A DNA stretch of 64,000 nucleotides from Cryptomeria japonica (GCF_030272615.1 NC_081413.1:337151302-337215301), one strand, 5' to 3'. Positions 1 to 12,100 are shown, numbered from the stretch's first letter. Notes: generated by a model not told the origin, from the sequence alone. Translations and numbers: made by a program.

Positions 1-469
1 CTTGCAATTGTTTGTTTACCAATGCTAGTGGTGTCTCTTCCTCTTTAGTGATAAGAGTTTCAATGTTATAATAAGTTGGAAGTTTAGCACCTTGTTTAGC
101 TAGCTCTAGAAAATGCTCTTCTTTTTCTCTAGCCATGATGATTTTCATCATTTTTCAGAAATCTTAGTCATTTTGACAACTATTTATAACAGCTTCTGTA
201 GGTTCGGAAGCTTCAGACTCGCTAGATGAGGAATCACTGTCATTAGCATGGGTGTTGATATTGTCATGAGTATCATGTTTAAAAACCTCTCTTTCTTACT
301 TTTCTCTAGACATGGTGGGAGATAAGGGTTGATAGAAAATTGGTATACTTGACGACGAAGGTTTGTCAAAGACGGGGTCTTCTACAAAGAATGGATTGTT
401 TTTTAACGAAAAGGATGATCCTTTACCTTTGGTACCTTTCTTGTGAGAACTTCTTATTTGAATAGGCAT
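1..469 (-). pseudogene. Decayed gag-like reading frame, partial
   Basis: Starting at the ATG at 469-467 on the minus strand, one frame stays protein-like to the left edge. It opens with a basic Ser/Lys-rich stretch (about residues 1-25), then a Ser/Asp/Glu-rich segment, then a Lys/Glu-rich helical segment. In-frame stops interrupt it: one TAA at 298-296 and two more close together near 160-140. Its place downstream of the LTR, PBS and leader suggests the first ORF (gag) of the minus-strand element. I recognise no gag domain or zinc knuckle in the visible part. Dead as it stands; a fortuitous frame cannot be excluded. Confidence 0.4.
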
Positions 470-548
470 TTATAACTGATGTGACCAAGAGCGAGATGTG
501 ATGTAGATGTCAAGATCAAATTGAAGCTATTTATTCGTTTAACGTAGT

Positions 549-712
549 GATTTGAGAGAAGTGACTAAGACTAGGTCTGGTTTTAGGAACGATATATCTT
601 GTATAAGACGTGATCTAAGTAACTTAGTTTGATTTAAGAGAAGTGACTAAGACTTAGTCTAGTTTTAGGAATGATCTATCATGTATAAGACGCGATCTAA
701 GTAACTTAAGTT
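549..712. repeat. 82-bp tandem duplication
   Basis: Two adjacent 82-bp copies (549-630, 631-712) opening GATTTGAGAGAAGTGACTAA and GATTTAAGAGAAGTGACTAA. They differ at about ten positions. They lie just upstream of the gag-like start on the minus strand. Confidence 0.85.
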
Positions 713-1138
713 AATAAATTTTGATAAGTGATTGATAAGCGATTTGATAAGTTTGATATTCGATTGATTTGAACTAGCTGGGAGATAATTGAGAAAGTCG
801 TGCAACACAATGACATGAGTACACTATTGAGGTTGTTTATGCTCAAGATGAAAAAGACAAGATATACACTCACTATAGACTGATTAGGCAAGTAGGACAG
901 TTCTGGAAAAGTATGCAAACAGACAAGTTCTAGACTGACAAAACCAGAAATTCGTACGACAGAGTATTTAGATCCAAATCACAATTTAGCAACTCCCAGA
1001 TGACACGGGCAGTTTCTCGTACGAGTTGCTGCCTATACTCACATGCTAATTTAAGGTTCTCCAAATGACAATCTGATGAGGATTATGATTACTCATATGA
1101 CAGTTCTTTTAAGGCTAGACGATAATTCTCTAGGACCA

Positions 1139-1190
1139 GGATGACAATTATGAGCACCGGGATGACAATTATGAGCACCAGGATGACAAA
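1139..1190. repeat. 21-bp tandem repeat
   Basis: Two full and one partial copy of a 21-bp unit opening GGATGACAATTATGAGCACC (1139, 1160, 1181). The frame is open on the minus strand, giving a repeated short peptide, but nothing indicates that it is translated. Confidence 0.85.
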
Positions 1191-1296
1191 CTAACAGGAT
1201 GAATCCAGACTCATATGACAATAGGTCAATAGCCAGATGAAAAACTAACATGATGAATTCAAAATCATACAACAATAGGTATATAGCCAGATGATA
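1188..1296. repeat. Degenerate tandem repeat, about 55-bp unit
   Basis: Two diverged copies, about 1188-1242 and 1244-1296, sharing AACTAACA-GATGAAT near the start and ATAGCCAGATGA at the end. They follow directly on the 21-bp repeat, so the leader has expanded by local duplication more than once. Confidence 0.65.
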
Positions 1297-2153
1297 AAAA
1301 AATAGACTCGTATGACAAAGGACTGGACAGAGACGAGATTCTGACAAGGACAAAGTTTTAAACATTTTTGTTTGTTTTCTCCAGTTTCAGTATTTTAGTT
1401 TTAGTTTCAAGGATGAAAACACAACAAACACGCAAGATGTATAATGACTTCAAGCACAACATGCAAACCCTATAGAAGTTGGCTGAGAGAAGAAAACCTT
1501 TGCTTGCAGATTCGGGCACACACCCAATAGCTAATCAGAATACGACTGTTGAGTCTCACGTAATGGATTCTCAACACCGTATTAGCCGACTCCAAATGCT
1601 AATGGGGGCACGAAATGGCAAGTATCTTGGGAGAGTTACTATCTCTCTTGCACAAAGATTATCCCTCTTTCGGAGGTGAATCGGGTAGCTTCTATCTTAT
1701 AATTTTTAGTAAGGAATTTCATTCGAAATTACCCCTTGAAGTCACACAAGCATGATTAAGGCCTATAGCCCGACAAGGTACCGATACAAGTTGTAGTCAT
1801 GCGTAAATGTGATTGAGACCATGAGGCCCTACAAAATGCCCGATATGAGAGATCTCAAAGAGAAAATTCAAATAATCCCGTCCTCTGAGACTTTAATCAC
1901 CAAAGGCCTATTTATTATAGTGATTTGGAATGCATAGGTCCAGTTGTACTCACTTGGGTTGTTCTCACAGGGTGATTACTTTTTCCCACTATGACAGGCC
2001 CGCTAAAGGTACACAAATTCTCAAACATAGAAAAAGGTTCAAGGGTCTGGATTTCTGATTATCTGTGCAGACAAGAGCATACTTTCGTACCTCTTAGATT
2101 TTTCTTAAAACACAAAAGATAGATTTGTTCATTAACCAGATAACAATTTAAGT

Positions 2154-2517
2154 TGTTAGAGTAATCGGGTCTTTACTTGATTAATTAAATGGCATTTATT
2201 TAATTAATTAAGTTCCCCTTTATCTCTTTTACACTTAAGCTAACATTAGGTGCATAATAATCAAATCTTTTATTAATTATTATGTGCAAGCCTAGGGTTT
2301 TCCCTTTTAGGGTTTCTTGACCTATTAGAGGTTGAATTCTTTTCTTTGTATCATTATTCTATTACACTTTTTTGTGATTACAAAGCTCTCATCTTTTTGA
2401 ACATTTTCCTGTGTTTTAGTTTTTCTTTGTTTCTTCCTTGATTCTCCTTGTAATAGGTTTATTCAGCTTGCAGAGATCATTTGGGCTCCTATGGTGTTGT
2501 ATTTCTCAACTCTCACA
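2154..2517 (+). repeat. 5' LTR of copia element
   Basis: 364 bp, begins TGTTAGAGTAATCGGG and ends CTCTCACA. Near-identical to 6518-6882. Its edges are fixed by the TAAGT duplication on the left and the PBS on the right. Confidence 0.93.
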
Positions 2518-2530
2518 TGGTATCAGAGCT
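2518..2530 (+). promoter_or_regulatory. Primer binding site
   Basis: TGGTATCAGAGCT directly abuts the LTR end. It is complementary to the 3' end of initiator tRNA-Met, the usual primer for plant copia elements. Confidence 0.9.
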
Positions 2531-3733
2531 TCAGATATGCAACTACCTGTTCTTGTTTTGAGTTTTTTTTGCATTGGAAGCAGATCTGGCGTTTTTTAGA
2601 AAAAAAAATTTGTGCGTCTTTTTTTTCTGAGCACTTTGGGCCTAAACGGACCTCACCATCGTGCTCAGAAGGCCCAAAAACCCCTATGGTCATATAAAAC
2701 TTGAACAATTTTGACACCTAAGCCTTTGGGGGTTTTTTTTTTCTGTACTAGGTCGTACGACCCTGGCACGCAGATTGAGAAAAAAAATTATTATTTTTTT
2801 TCCTCTTTACGGCATGCAGGCTGAAATTTGATTTTTTGCAAAATTTTTTTTAAAAAAATCAATTAAAAATCAAAACTCGGCAAAGTTATAAAAAAAAAAA
2901 ATCCAAATTTTTGGGGTTTTTTGGTCCCTACCAGCTTGACAGTCCGCTCGCCGGCCCTATCAGTGCGGGCCCCACCCGCCAGCCCTGTCAGTGTGGGCCC
3001 CACCCACTAGCCCTGTCAATGCGAGGCCCGCCCACCGACCCCCGTCGGCCCCCTCCGGCCCTTGTTGGCACCCGGCCCCTACCGCCGGCCACCGCACCGC
3101 TGCCCCCCAGCTCTGTCGCTCCACTGCTCTGCCGCTTCACCACTGGAGCGCCACCAATGCCCGACCTTGCCACCAATCAACCATTGTTGCCCCTCTCTCT
3201 TGCCTTTGAAGGGGGGGTTGGTTTTTTCATCATATCTTGAGCATACAGAGTCATTTTTTCGAAAATGAATAGGCGCCAGAAAGCTAGTTCCGAGCCGGAC
3301 CTTGTGGTATTGGAATTTTTTTCCAATTTTTCTATTTGAGTGTACTTTTTTCCAGTCAAAGTGGGGTCTCTTTTCTGCACTTTCGGGGCCGTAGAATGGG
3401 CAAATGGACTCCGTTTTTTGAAAACGAATAGGCGTTGGAAAGCTCTCAGCATTCTCTATTCAGATATGTGATCTTGTTTCTCATATTTTTCATCAGGTAC
3501 ATGATATTTCAGTTTGAATTTTTTTTGCTTATGCACTACTTCCTTTTAATCAATATGTACTAGGGTTTGGGTTTATCTCTTGTGGGGGGGTGTTTTTTTC
3601 TCGCTTTCTGTCATTTATATAAGAAATCTAGAACACCAAAACTCTCAAAACAAACAAACCATTATGCATCTTTTGTCTATTCTGAAAGATCACATAATAA
3701 AAAAAACACAAGCAGGTACAGGTGCAGAGTTTC
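2531..3733 (+). other. Copia leader with GC-rich insert
   Basis: No gene seen between the PBS and the gag ATG at 3734. The stretch 2930-3180 is strongly C-rich (Pro/Ala/Arg-rich in several frames), unlike the T-rich flanks. Two related segments containing GAATAGGCG (about 3257-3284 and 3413-3443) form a direct repeat about 157 bp apart. The overlapping open frames in the C-rich part are a composition effect. Confidence 0.5.
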
Positions 3734-4590
3734 ATGGCAGATTCTTTAGTTGAGTTGTTGACATCACACAACTATCACACCTACAAGCCTCGCATCACGA
3801 GGCTTCTCAGGGCACGAGGGTTGTGGTCTTGTTTGGATGAGGTTCAACCTTTTTTGTAGTGTCCTTATGAGCTTCTTCAGCATAAAAACAAGATGGATGA
3901 GGCCATGGGTCTACTCTCTTTACATGTTTCCAACAGTCTTTTATTTCACCTTGATGAGTTGCTCACTCCTCGGGCTATGTGGTTGAAGTTTGAGACTCTC
4001 TTCGGGAGAGTCAATGAGATCCAGATATTACAGATTGAGGCAGATTGGTTTCCTTGTCACCTAATTCCTTTCCCACCATTGAGGATTTTTTGAACAAATT
4101 CAAGACTACCAGATCTGTTCTCCAGGGGTGTGGAAAGACCAAGAAAGACACAGAGTGCATTCACTTGATCCTTTCGAAGCTTCAGGGTCATTTTCAATTT
4201 TTTGCCTCTACTTTCTACTCCATCATGGATGGCTTGGGTGCTCGTTTCACCATGCCTACCTTTGATGTGTTTTGTGAGTGTTTGTCTCATGAGCAGTCTC
4301 ACTTTCTCAGCTGGACATGCTCTCAGGGTCCAAGAACAAAGCATTGGTTGCTCAGTCCTCTAAGGAGAAGCAAAAGCAGAAACCAAAGCTAAAGAATAAT
4401 TCTGCAGGCAGTGAGAATTCCTCCAAGCCATCTCCTAAGTCTGATTATAAACCACCATTTCCTCTAAAACAAGGGAAATCTTCGCAGTCTGGTGAGTCTT
4501 CCTCCAAGACTAAGAAGAAATCGGGAGATACTTGCATTTTTGTGGCAAGGAAGGACATCCAATTTCTAGGTGTTAGAAACGATTAGAGGC
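3734..4590 (+). pseudogene. Copia gag, broken
   Basis: ATG at 3734 opens a capsid-type frame beginning MADSLVELLTSHNY. It contains the Trp-Leu-Lys-Phe-Glu-Thr-Leu segment typical of copia gag (UBN2-like), then a Lys/Ser-rich linker and a CCHC knuckle (about 4530-4575). Lesions: TAG at 3857-3859, a frame change near 4045-4085, another near 4310, and a one-base loss inside the knuckle that removes the second Cys, the His and the last Cys from the frame. The capsid would package element RNA in the cytoplasm; this copy cannot make one. The N-terminal, middle and C-terminal thirds lie in three different frames. Confidence 0.8.
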
Positions 4591-4689
4591 TTTGAAGGAA
4601 GCCATGTAGCAACATCACATCTTCTCACCTCAGGTGTCTTCTCCTTCCACAGGGAAAGGTCATGCTCTCACTGCTCAAGCTTTGACCTA

Positions 4690-6306
4690 TGGGTCCACTT
4701 AGATTTTAGATTCTGGCGCTTCTCATCATATGACTCACACTCAATAGTTGGTTACTTCTCTTGCCTCTTGTGGTACTTCACAAATTGCAGTGGGTGACTC
4801 TGTTCAGCTTTCAGTCTTGGGTTCAGGTTCTGTCTCTTTGGATGGGGGTACTCTGCAGGATGTTCTGGTTGTCCCGGACATCTCGATGAACCTCCTGTCC
4901 ATTTATCAAATTTGCCATTCTAGCTTTGGTAAGACAGTTGAGTTCTCACCACATGATGTGGTTATTCGCGACCTCCATGACTTTGATTTGGTTGTGGCTA
5001 CTGGGAGTGTTGATACTGCATCTCGCCTTTACAAATTTGATGGATTTGATCCCTCTGCGAGTGCAGGTTCATCTCTTATAGCACATGCAGATTCAGTGAG
5101 TAAGCTTTGGCATGAGTGCTTGGGCCATGCCAATTATAGATATCTTCAGCAACAGCCTCAGGGATTTGTGCAGGACAATTCTTTGGTTTGCAGGCTTCGG
5201 CGTTCATTGTATGGTCTCAAACAAGCTCTCGAGCTTGGTATGAGAAGATGGACTCCTTCTTGATCTCTACTGGTTTCACACATTGTCATTCCGATCACAC
5301 AGTGTACATTCAACTTCTTGAGGGTGATATCCTGATTCTTGTACTATATATTGATGATCTCCTCATCACATGTAGCTCATCCTCTATGATTCAACATGTT
5401 CAGTGAGCTTTGATGGACCAGTTTGAGATGACAGATCTCGGTCTTCGGCACTATTTACTTGGTCTTCAGGTGATTTAGTCTTCTGATGGGATCTTCATTT
5501 ACCAGTAGAAGTATGCTCTTGACATGCTTCAATGATTTGGCATGCTTGATTGCAAGCCTTCTCCCACTCCTTTTCAGTCAAGGGTTGTTTTGATTACTAC
5601 TTGCTCCACTCCTTCAGTAGATTCTACACTTTACAGGCAGTTGGTTGGCAGTTTGTTGTACCTGACGCACACTCGTCCTGATCTTTCCTTTGTGGTTGGC
5701 CTTGTCTCTCGATTCTCCCATGATCCTCGTGAGAGTCATTGGCAAGTTGCCAAACGTATTTTGCGGTACATTTGGGGCTCTATTTCTCATGGCATTCACT
5801 ACACATCAAGGGAACCTCACATTGTTGGCTACACTGACTCAGATTGGGTTGGTGATGTCACTAATCGGAAGTCTACTTCTGGCTTTGTTTTCTGTCTTGG
5901 CTCTGGTCCTATCACATGGTCTTGCAAGAAGCAGATTGCTCATGCATTATCATCTACAAAGGCTGAGTACCGAGCTGTTGTGCTCGCCAGTCAGGATATC
6001 TTATGGCTTCGATAGTTGATGATTGAGTTTGGTTTTCCTCCTGCTAGTCCCACTATTCTTTGGTGTGATAATCAGAGTGTTATTCATATTTATTGCTACC
6101 CGGTAGAGCATCAATGGACAAAGCACATTGAGCTTCACATGCATTTCATCCGCTAGTTGATTTAGGATGGTTCTCTTATTTTGGAGTACATTCCCACTGT
6201 CGAGCAAGTTGCAAACATCTTCACGAAACCCTTTGCATCATCACGCTATCTTCAGTTGTGCTCTATGCTTGGGGTGAAGAAAGTCGTCCTTGGGGGATCT
6301 TTATGA
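4690..6306 (+). pseudogene. Copia pol remnant (PR, then RT-RNase H)
   Basis: An aspartic protease motif DSGAS (4709-4723) lies between in-frame stops. The GAG-pre-integrase LWHECLGHANY sits near 5107-5140. The frame then passes abruptly (about 5155) into mid-RT sequence (RSLYGLKQA), so integrase and the first RT motifs are deleted. RT continues with YIDD (5347-5358), though the frame breaks at 5188-5263 and 5406. RNase H follows at 5542-6015, with the TDSDW motif and SSTKAEY, then stops at 6016 and beyond, and the natural end at 6304-6306. All motifs are copia-type. No functional enzyme is possible. Confidence 0.85.
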
Positions 6307-6506
6307 GGCCTTCCTTCCTTCTTATTTCTTTCAGCATGTTCTTTTATCTCTTTTTGGAGAGGAGTTTTTTCCCACTGAGTTTTCTCCTTTTTCTCTATTT
6401 CATAGAGATTTCCTTGTATTTGGGTACTTGATCAGGCCTTGTTGCTGGGACCCATCTTTCTTGCTTTCAGTAGTTGTTCTAGGTTTTAGCTTCTCCCTAA
6501 GTCTAT

Positions 6507-6517
6507 CTTAAGGGGGG
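6507..6517 (+). promoter_or_regulatory. Polypurine tract
   Basis: CTTAAGGGGGG immediately before the 3' LTR: the RNase H-resistant primer site for plus-strand synthesis. Confidence 0.8.
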
Positions 6518-6882
6518 TGTTAGAGTAATCGGGTCTTTACTTGATTAATTAAATGATATTTGTTTAATTAATTAAGTTCCCCTTTATCTCTTTTACACTT
6601 AAGCTAACATTAGGTGCATAATAATTAAATCTTTTATTAATTATTATGTGCAAGCCTAGGGTTTTCCCTTTTAGGGTTCCTTGACCTATTAGAGGTTGAA
6701 TTCTTTTCTTTGTATCATTATTCTATTACACTTTTTTTGTGAATATAGAGCTCTCATCTTTTTGAGCATTTTCCTGTGTTTTAGTTTTTCTCTGTTGCTT
6801 CCTTGCTTCTCCTTGTAACAGGTTTATTCAGCTTGCAGAGATCATTTGGGCTCATGTGGTGTTGTATTTCTCAACTCTCACA
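6518..6882 (+). repeat. 3' LTR of copia element
   Basis: 365 bp, same termini as 2154-2517. Differences include a one-base insertion in a T run and scattered substitutions. Followed by TAAGT. Confidence 0.93.
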
Positions 6883-7312
6883 TAAGTGCCTAAAAATGAA
6901 TTTAAAGAATACACGAAGTTCACTTGAATCTCCTTAGGCAACCTACAAAAACAACAAATTAGTAGTCATATTGTTTTTTGTGCGACAGGTGTGTTCTTCG
7001 ACAAACGTTTTGCAAAAAACTGGTTAGGCTGTCAAAATATCTCAGGTAGACAAAAAACAAGCTAGGGTTAGCATTAGTAACATAAAAATTCAATAAGAAA
7101 AACCCTAAAATTATAGTTCGTTTTAATATCAAAAACTAGAATATCGTACGAGTATTCTCACCCAGTCGTAAGATAATTCGCGACGGACCATATGAGACCT
7201 GCAAATTGTCATTCGGGGCTCTATGAAAACTCGTACGAGTTTTTGCAGTAATTATATGGAAAAAAATCCGAAAAAAAATCTAAAAAGTAAGTTGATCTGC
7301 GAGGCCAAAAGA
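6883..7312 (-). other. Distal leader of minus-strand element
   Basis: No gene. It continues the sequence interrupted at 2153 and runs to the PBS. It contains palindromic ACTCGTACGAGT (near 7227-7238), also found in the other half of the leader. Confidence 0.4.
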
Positions 7313-7321
7313 TGTAGTCTT

Positions 7322-7343
7322 CAGCCCCACGGTGGGTGCCAAA
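7322..7343 (-). promoter_or_regulatory. Primer binding site of minus-strand element
   Basis: On the minus strand the bases just inside the LTR read TTTGGCACCCACCGTGGGGC. This is close to a widespread plant gypsy primer site that usually has GCGCC where this copy has GCACC. It fixes the orientation of the element and the inner LTR edge. Confidence 0.65.
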
Positions 7344-7344
7344 T

Positions 7345-8615
7345 ATGTGTGTGTGAAAAGTGGAATAAGTATCTGCAAGCTGTAAGACACAACACTTCAA
7401 TTGAGTCATTACATGCATGGTTAGACAGATATAATCATGAATATGAAAACCATAACAAATCAACCTATTGCCTTCTAAAAGATGCGAGTATATAATTGCT
7501 CTCAGATTTGTCTAAGCAATACTTGTGACTAGACTACACCAAGATGAAGCATTTAATCTATATGAGCACAATATTAAGCTAAATGTATGCAAGATTAAGA
7601 TAGATGAATGAATATTAAGATAAATGAATGAACATTAAGCTAGATGAATTCAAGCAATCATGATTAAACTAAGTATGCAAAAAGCTAAACTAAGTATGCT
7701 AAAAGCTAAACTAAGATGCAATAATATCAAAGCACAATATTTTCAATGACTCTAGAGCAAAAATTGCACAATAACAATAAATCTCCATGGTGTTTTGAAT
7801 GAGAGATGAAGGTTGAATTTATAGAGACTCAAAAGAGAGACCAACGGTCAAGATTGATTAATAATGAGCGGTTGAGATTTCTCAAGAAAAAGCATAATCC
7901 AGGTTAATTGAAATAATTGAGAGCTCAGATGAACTTAATCTTGAGATAGATTCCAATTATAGCTTGATTCAATGCATACAGATTATAAGTTCGAGTTTGC
8001 ATTGGATATTAATTTAGTTGATTCCATGCACTTGAGATAAAAATAGGCGATTCCATGCACATTTCTTTAATTTGCTCAAGATTTTTATTTAGAAAAAGGC
8101 TTTTTCAATGCAACTGAACCTCTTTCCTCGAGAAAAGCTTTGAGTTTTAATTTTAGAGAAAATGATTAATTCAATTTAATAGCTTTTCTGATTTCTCAAA
8201 TTATCTCAATTTTAGAAAAAGAAATATCTTAAGTTCGATTTCTTCTCTCAATTTAATTCTTTTCTTTTGTTTTCAATTTAACTCTTTCTTTTGCAGATTA
8301 ATTCCTCTTTTTTCTTTATATTAATTCCTTCTTTTTTTGTGTGATTTAAATGGCAAATATATTTATTAATTAAATATGCTAGGTTATTTAATTAAATAAA
8401 TAGAATAATTGATTAAAATGATTTTCTTGGAATGATTAATTAATTAAATAAATATTTAATTAATATAGAGTGATTTATTTGCCATGTAACATTAATGTTT
8501 GAAGAGTTAATTAATTAGGTGCTCAAAGTTGATTTAATTGCCTTTGGTTAAGACCTTGGTGAAGTTGTCGAGATTAGGGGCTCATGGTTTAGGTGACCAT
8601 TTTTAGGGTATTACA
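7345..8615 (-). repeat. 5' LTR of minus-strand element
   Basis: About 1.27 kb. On the minus strand it starts TGTAATACCCTAAAAATGG (8615) and ends ...CACACACA just before the PBS. A TATA-like box sits at 7811-7824. Only one copy is in the window, so the outer edge rests on the TG start, which resembles LTR starts at 44049, 45783 and 52810. Confidence 0.6.
7811..7824 (-). promoter_or_regulatory. TATA-like box in LTR
   Basis: Minus strand CTATAAATTCAACC, about 800 bp into the LTR; the expected U3/R position if transcription starts near 7785. Confidence 0.5.
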
Positions 8616-9131
8616 CTACTTTGCCTATGTTCATGTATCCCGATAAGTGACTCTGCCTTGACATTCGACATTGCTATCCCGATCCGACAAAACACAATGG
8701 AAACTTCACACAATTCGACATCAACCTGACTTATGCCGATAGCAATTTCCTCCACACAACTCGGCATCAGCCTAGCTATTCCAGTAGGACCACCTAAGCA
8801 GTTATAACCTGCACAATACTTGATCGATATAAGTTATCTTGATATGATCACTGAAACAACACAAAACTTTATCGATATAGCTATCCTAATCTGATCACTA
8901 GTGCATCCCGCTCAACTCTGCCAACATGAACTAATCTGCTCTTCATCAACATCTTAGCGACACCACTTCAATCAAACTGAAAAAACCTCTAACCAGTTTG
9001 ATCTCACATCTAGGGACACTCATCATTTGTTGCAACTTCTCAACCTCAAAAGTGTGATGTCTCTATTTCCCTATTTAACTTCTGAATGTCATAAGTAACA
9101 ATTTCCTTTAGATGGGGAAAATAATCTAAGT
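8616..9131 (-). other. LINE 3' flank or 3' UTR
   Basis: No ORF. It follows the RNase H stop of the LINE on the minus strand. It holds degenerate internal repeats built on TCGACAT and CGATATAG-like words. No poly(A) tract or target duplication is visible, so the true LINE 3' end is unknown. The gypsy LTR begins at 8615, so that element may have inserted into LINE sequence. Confidence 0.35.
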
Positions 9132-12100
9132 CTACGACCCCATGCTTGAGTCAATTTCATAATTGTCATAGCCCATATTATCCAATTTGTCTGCCAATTT
9201 GGTGCCTTCTCTGAATGTGTGGGAGAGGATAAAACCTTCGAAGGAGTCTAGTAGAGCCTAAGCTTGAGATAGAAGATAGCTTATATTCCAATTGTAAGAC
9301 ATTCTAGTTTTACGTGCATTGATAATCAAAGTGGAATCTCCTTCAACATGGATTTTCTTAAAACCAAATTTCTTGACCAACGATAAGCCAAGCAATAGAG
9401 CTTGGCATTCTGCAATATTAGTAGTACCCTGTAACAATGATGAAGATTTAAAATCTACTAGTTTGCCCAAGTGATTTCTAATGCCAACTCCCACTCCAGA
9501 GATACCCGGGTTACCTCGAGATGAGCCATCAAAATTGAGTTTGACATAATCTTGAACCGGGAGAAGCCAAATAGTGAGTAATATGTCACTTTTAGGATTG
9601 CAAGGGTGAGGGGGCATGTTGCCAATGCAAGGAATACAAATAGATTTCCACTCTTTTAGAAAAGACCCATCCCAAGAGGTGAAGGGCGAGTTCATTTATG
9701 ATGACTTTGCACATAGACATTAACCAATTCAGAAACTGATTTTTCAATTTTTAAACATTCTTTGCAGAGGAAGAGACTTTTCTAAAAATTATCTTGTTGC
9801 ATTCCCACCAGATAGACCACAAAACTGAGGCTGGGATGATTTTCCAAATGCATGAAAAAAGGGAGGACTTGAAGAGAATAGGTCAGGCTTGAAAGAAATC
9901 CCATATTGTGTTTGATAGAGGCATTTGTAAATGCAATTTATTCATAACAAACTTCCAACATTGTTGTGCAAAGGGGCATTGAATGAGTAAGTGATCCACA
10001 GTTTCAGATTCTTGATCACATAAGATACAATTGAAGTGTTGGGATATTTGGAGTTTTACTAATTTATCATGGTTAAGATTCTATTTCTCAAAGCTAACCA
10101 AGATAAGGTACTTGCTTTTCGCATGACTGCATTGTTCCAACAGAAAAGGAAGGCTCCTTGCTCTTGTTGTTGATTTGCCATGTGTTGTAAAGCTGTGTAA
10201 CCATTTTTGACAAATAAATTTCCATCTTTTGAGGGAGCCCATATGATTTTGTCCTCTTTATTTGCCAGAAAAATCATTCTTTGTGAAAGGAGTTCTTGAA
10301 TAAGTCTAGAGGTTGCATCTTCAATCCCATCAATAGCAAAATCCCTCCATATGACTGACCTTGAGTATAAGTTGATTCCACTCACATATTCTACTAGCTT
10401 TGAACCCCATTTAAGTGTGAAAATTGGTATTGCTTACTGTAATTGAGGAGTTTGGGCTAATGGTATAAAACTACTCCATGAATCAAGCCAAAATTTGATA
10501 GACTCCCCATTATTCACTTGCCAAGAAATGTATCGAGATACCACATTTATGGAGGACATCATGAAGTTCCACATGATGGAGCCTATCGATGGATTATAAA
10601 TAGTGAAAATCTAGTATGGTCACTTGAATCAAGGTACTTGGCCTGCATTATTTGACACCATTTTGAATATGATTTTGAATACATTTTCCAAACAAGTTTT
10701 CCTCCAAAAGCTATATTGCACTTGGTCAAATTAGGAGAGTCTGCTCCTCCCGTTCTCTTCTCGCTTGACATCAAACTCAAGGAGACTAAAGGGATCTTTT
10801 TCTCTTATAATAAGTTGCCTTCCACAAGAAATCCCTAATCATTTTATCTATTTGAAGTAGAACAGACTTGGGAGCTTTGAGCATTGAAATATAATAATTG
10901 GGGATAGCAGCAAGGACAGATTTGATGAGGAGAATAGGACCAGACAAAGACAACCATCTAACTTTCAATTTTGATATCATATTATTGATTCTATCAATAA
11001 CATTTTTCCAAAAATAAATCTTGTTTAGACCCATGAAAAGTGGAATACCCAAGTGTGCACTTGGTAGGTCATCTACTTGAAAACCCAAAGTTTTAATGAT
11101 TCTTTTCCTGATGACAACCTTAGTGTTGAGAATGAAAATTTTGGATTTGAGTGGGTTGATATGTTGGCCTGAGACTAAAGTGTATAATGCCAAAAATTTC
11201 TTAATTTGAATGGCCTCTTGATATGATGATTTTCCATATAACAATGTGTCATCCGCAAAAAGGGAGTGTGTAACAAAAATAAGAGTGTTAGGGATGTGAA
11301 TACCTTGCCAGACACCTCTATCATGATTAAGGTTGATCAACCTACCGAAAGCTTCTGCCATGATAATAAAGAGAAAAGTAGATAGAGGATCTCCTTGCTG
11401 GACTCCTTGAGTACCAGTAAAAAACCCAATTGGAGACCCATTTATAATTATTGAAAAATGAGCTCCTGATATACATGCTTTGATCCATTTGCACCATTTT
11501 TGTGAAAAGCCAAATCTATGAAGGACTTTGAGTAAGAAACTCTAGTTTACTTTGTCATAAGCCTTCATCATATCAAGTTTAACAATGAGGGAAGGAAAGA
11601 GGGAGGTATGTATTGAATGAAGTACCTCATGAGCAATTAAAGAACCTTCCCCAATCTCTCCACCTGGAACAAAACCTCCTTGCTCTGGAGAGATAATTTG
11701 TGTTATCAAGTACTTCAGTCTCAGATAAATAGCCTTAGTAAGAATATTATAAAAAATATCACATAACGATATGGGTCGAAAGTTTGCAAAGGTTTTTGGA
11801 TCTTTAACTTTTGGCAGGATTGCAATGTTGGTGGTATTAAAGTTTTTGAGAACTGAAGAACTCTATCTGGACTCCTCAAGTGCTGCCAATAAGTCAAAAC
11901 TTACAACATCCCAATATTTTTGAAAGAATAAGGGTGTAAAACCACCAAGTCCTGGTGCTTTGTCTGCTACAAGTGAAAATACCACTCTTTTAACTTGATC
12001 AATGGTAAACGGTTTCATTAAAGCTGCATTATCTTGTTGAGCAATGAGATGTGGAATATTATTTGGAACATCTTGCTCATCTTGAATTGGAATTTGATTT

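Larger units (their letters stand above)
470..2153 (-). other. Untranslated leader of the minus-strand element (proximal part)
   Basis: No convincing gene. The stretch between the gag-like start and the copia insertion holds tandem repeats (549-712, 1139-1296) and recurrent CGTACGA motifs (near 952 and 1018, seen again near 7146 and 7231 across the copia insertion). The shared motif supports the idea that both sides belonged to one leader. Short plus and minus ORFs here look fortuitous. Confidence 0.45.
2154..6882 (+). mobile_element. Ty1/copia LTR retrotransposon, defective
   Basis: Complete insertion with both LTRs (2154-2517, 6518-6882), a tRNA-Met type PBS directly after the 5' LTR, a polypurine tract before the 3' LTR, and a perfect 5-bp TSD TAAGT (2149-2153, 6883-6887). 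Domain order is gag, protease, GAG-pre-integrase, RT, RNase H, which is copia order. The whole integrase and the N-terminal half of RT are missing between about 5155 and 5160, and every remaining frame carries stops or frameshifts. By hand count the LTRs differ at about 16 of 364 positions, so the insertion is not recent. Confidence 0.93.
1..8615 (-). mobile_element. Gypsy-type LTR retroelement, 5' half, nested
   Basis: Minus-strand LTR element running off the left edge. Read on the minus strand it has an LTR (8615 to about 7345) starting TGTAATACCC and ending in a CACACA run. Two bases later comes a tRNA-primer-like site containing CACCCACCGTGGGGC (7340-7322). A long untranslated leader follows, then a gag-like frame from 469 leftwards. 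A copia element (2154-6882) with a perfect 5-bp duplication TAAGT splits the leader; without it the leader is about 2.1 kb. The PBS resembles those of plant Ty3/gypsy elements, but no RT lies in the window, so the superfamily is inferred. The 3' LTR and this element's own TSD are outside the window. Confidence 0.6.

Noticed and set aside
2911..3268. Overlapping Pro/Ala/Arg-rich ORFs on both strands
   Set aside because: All frames are open because the segment is C-rich; it lies in a copia leader and shows no domain.
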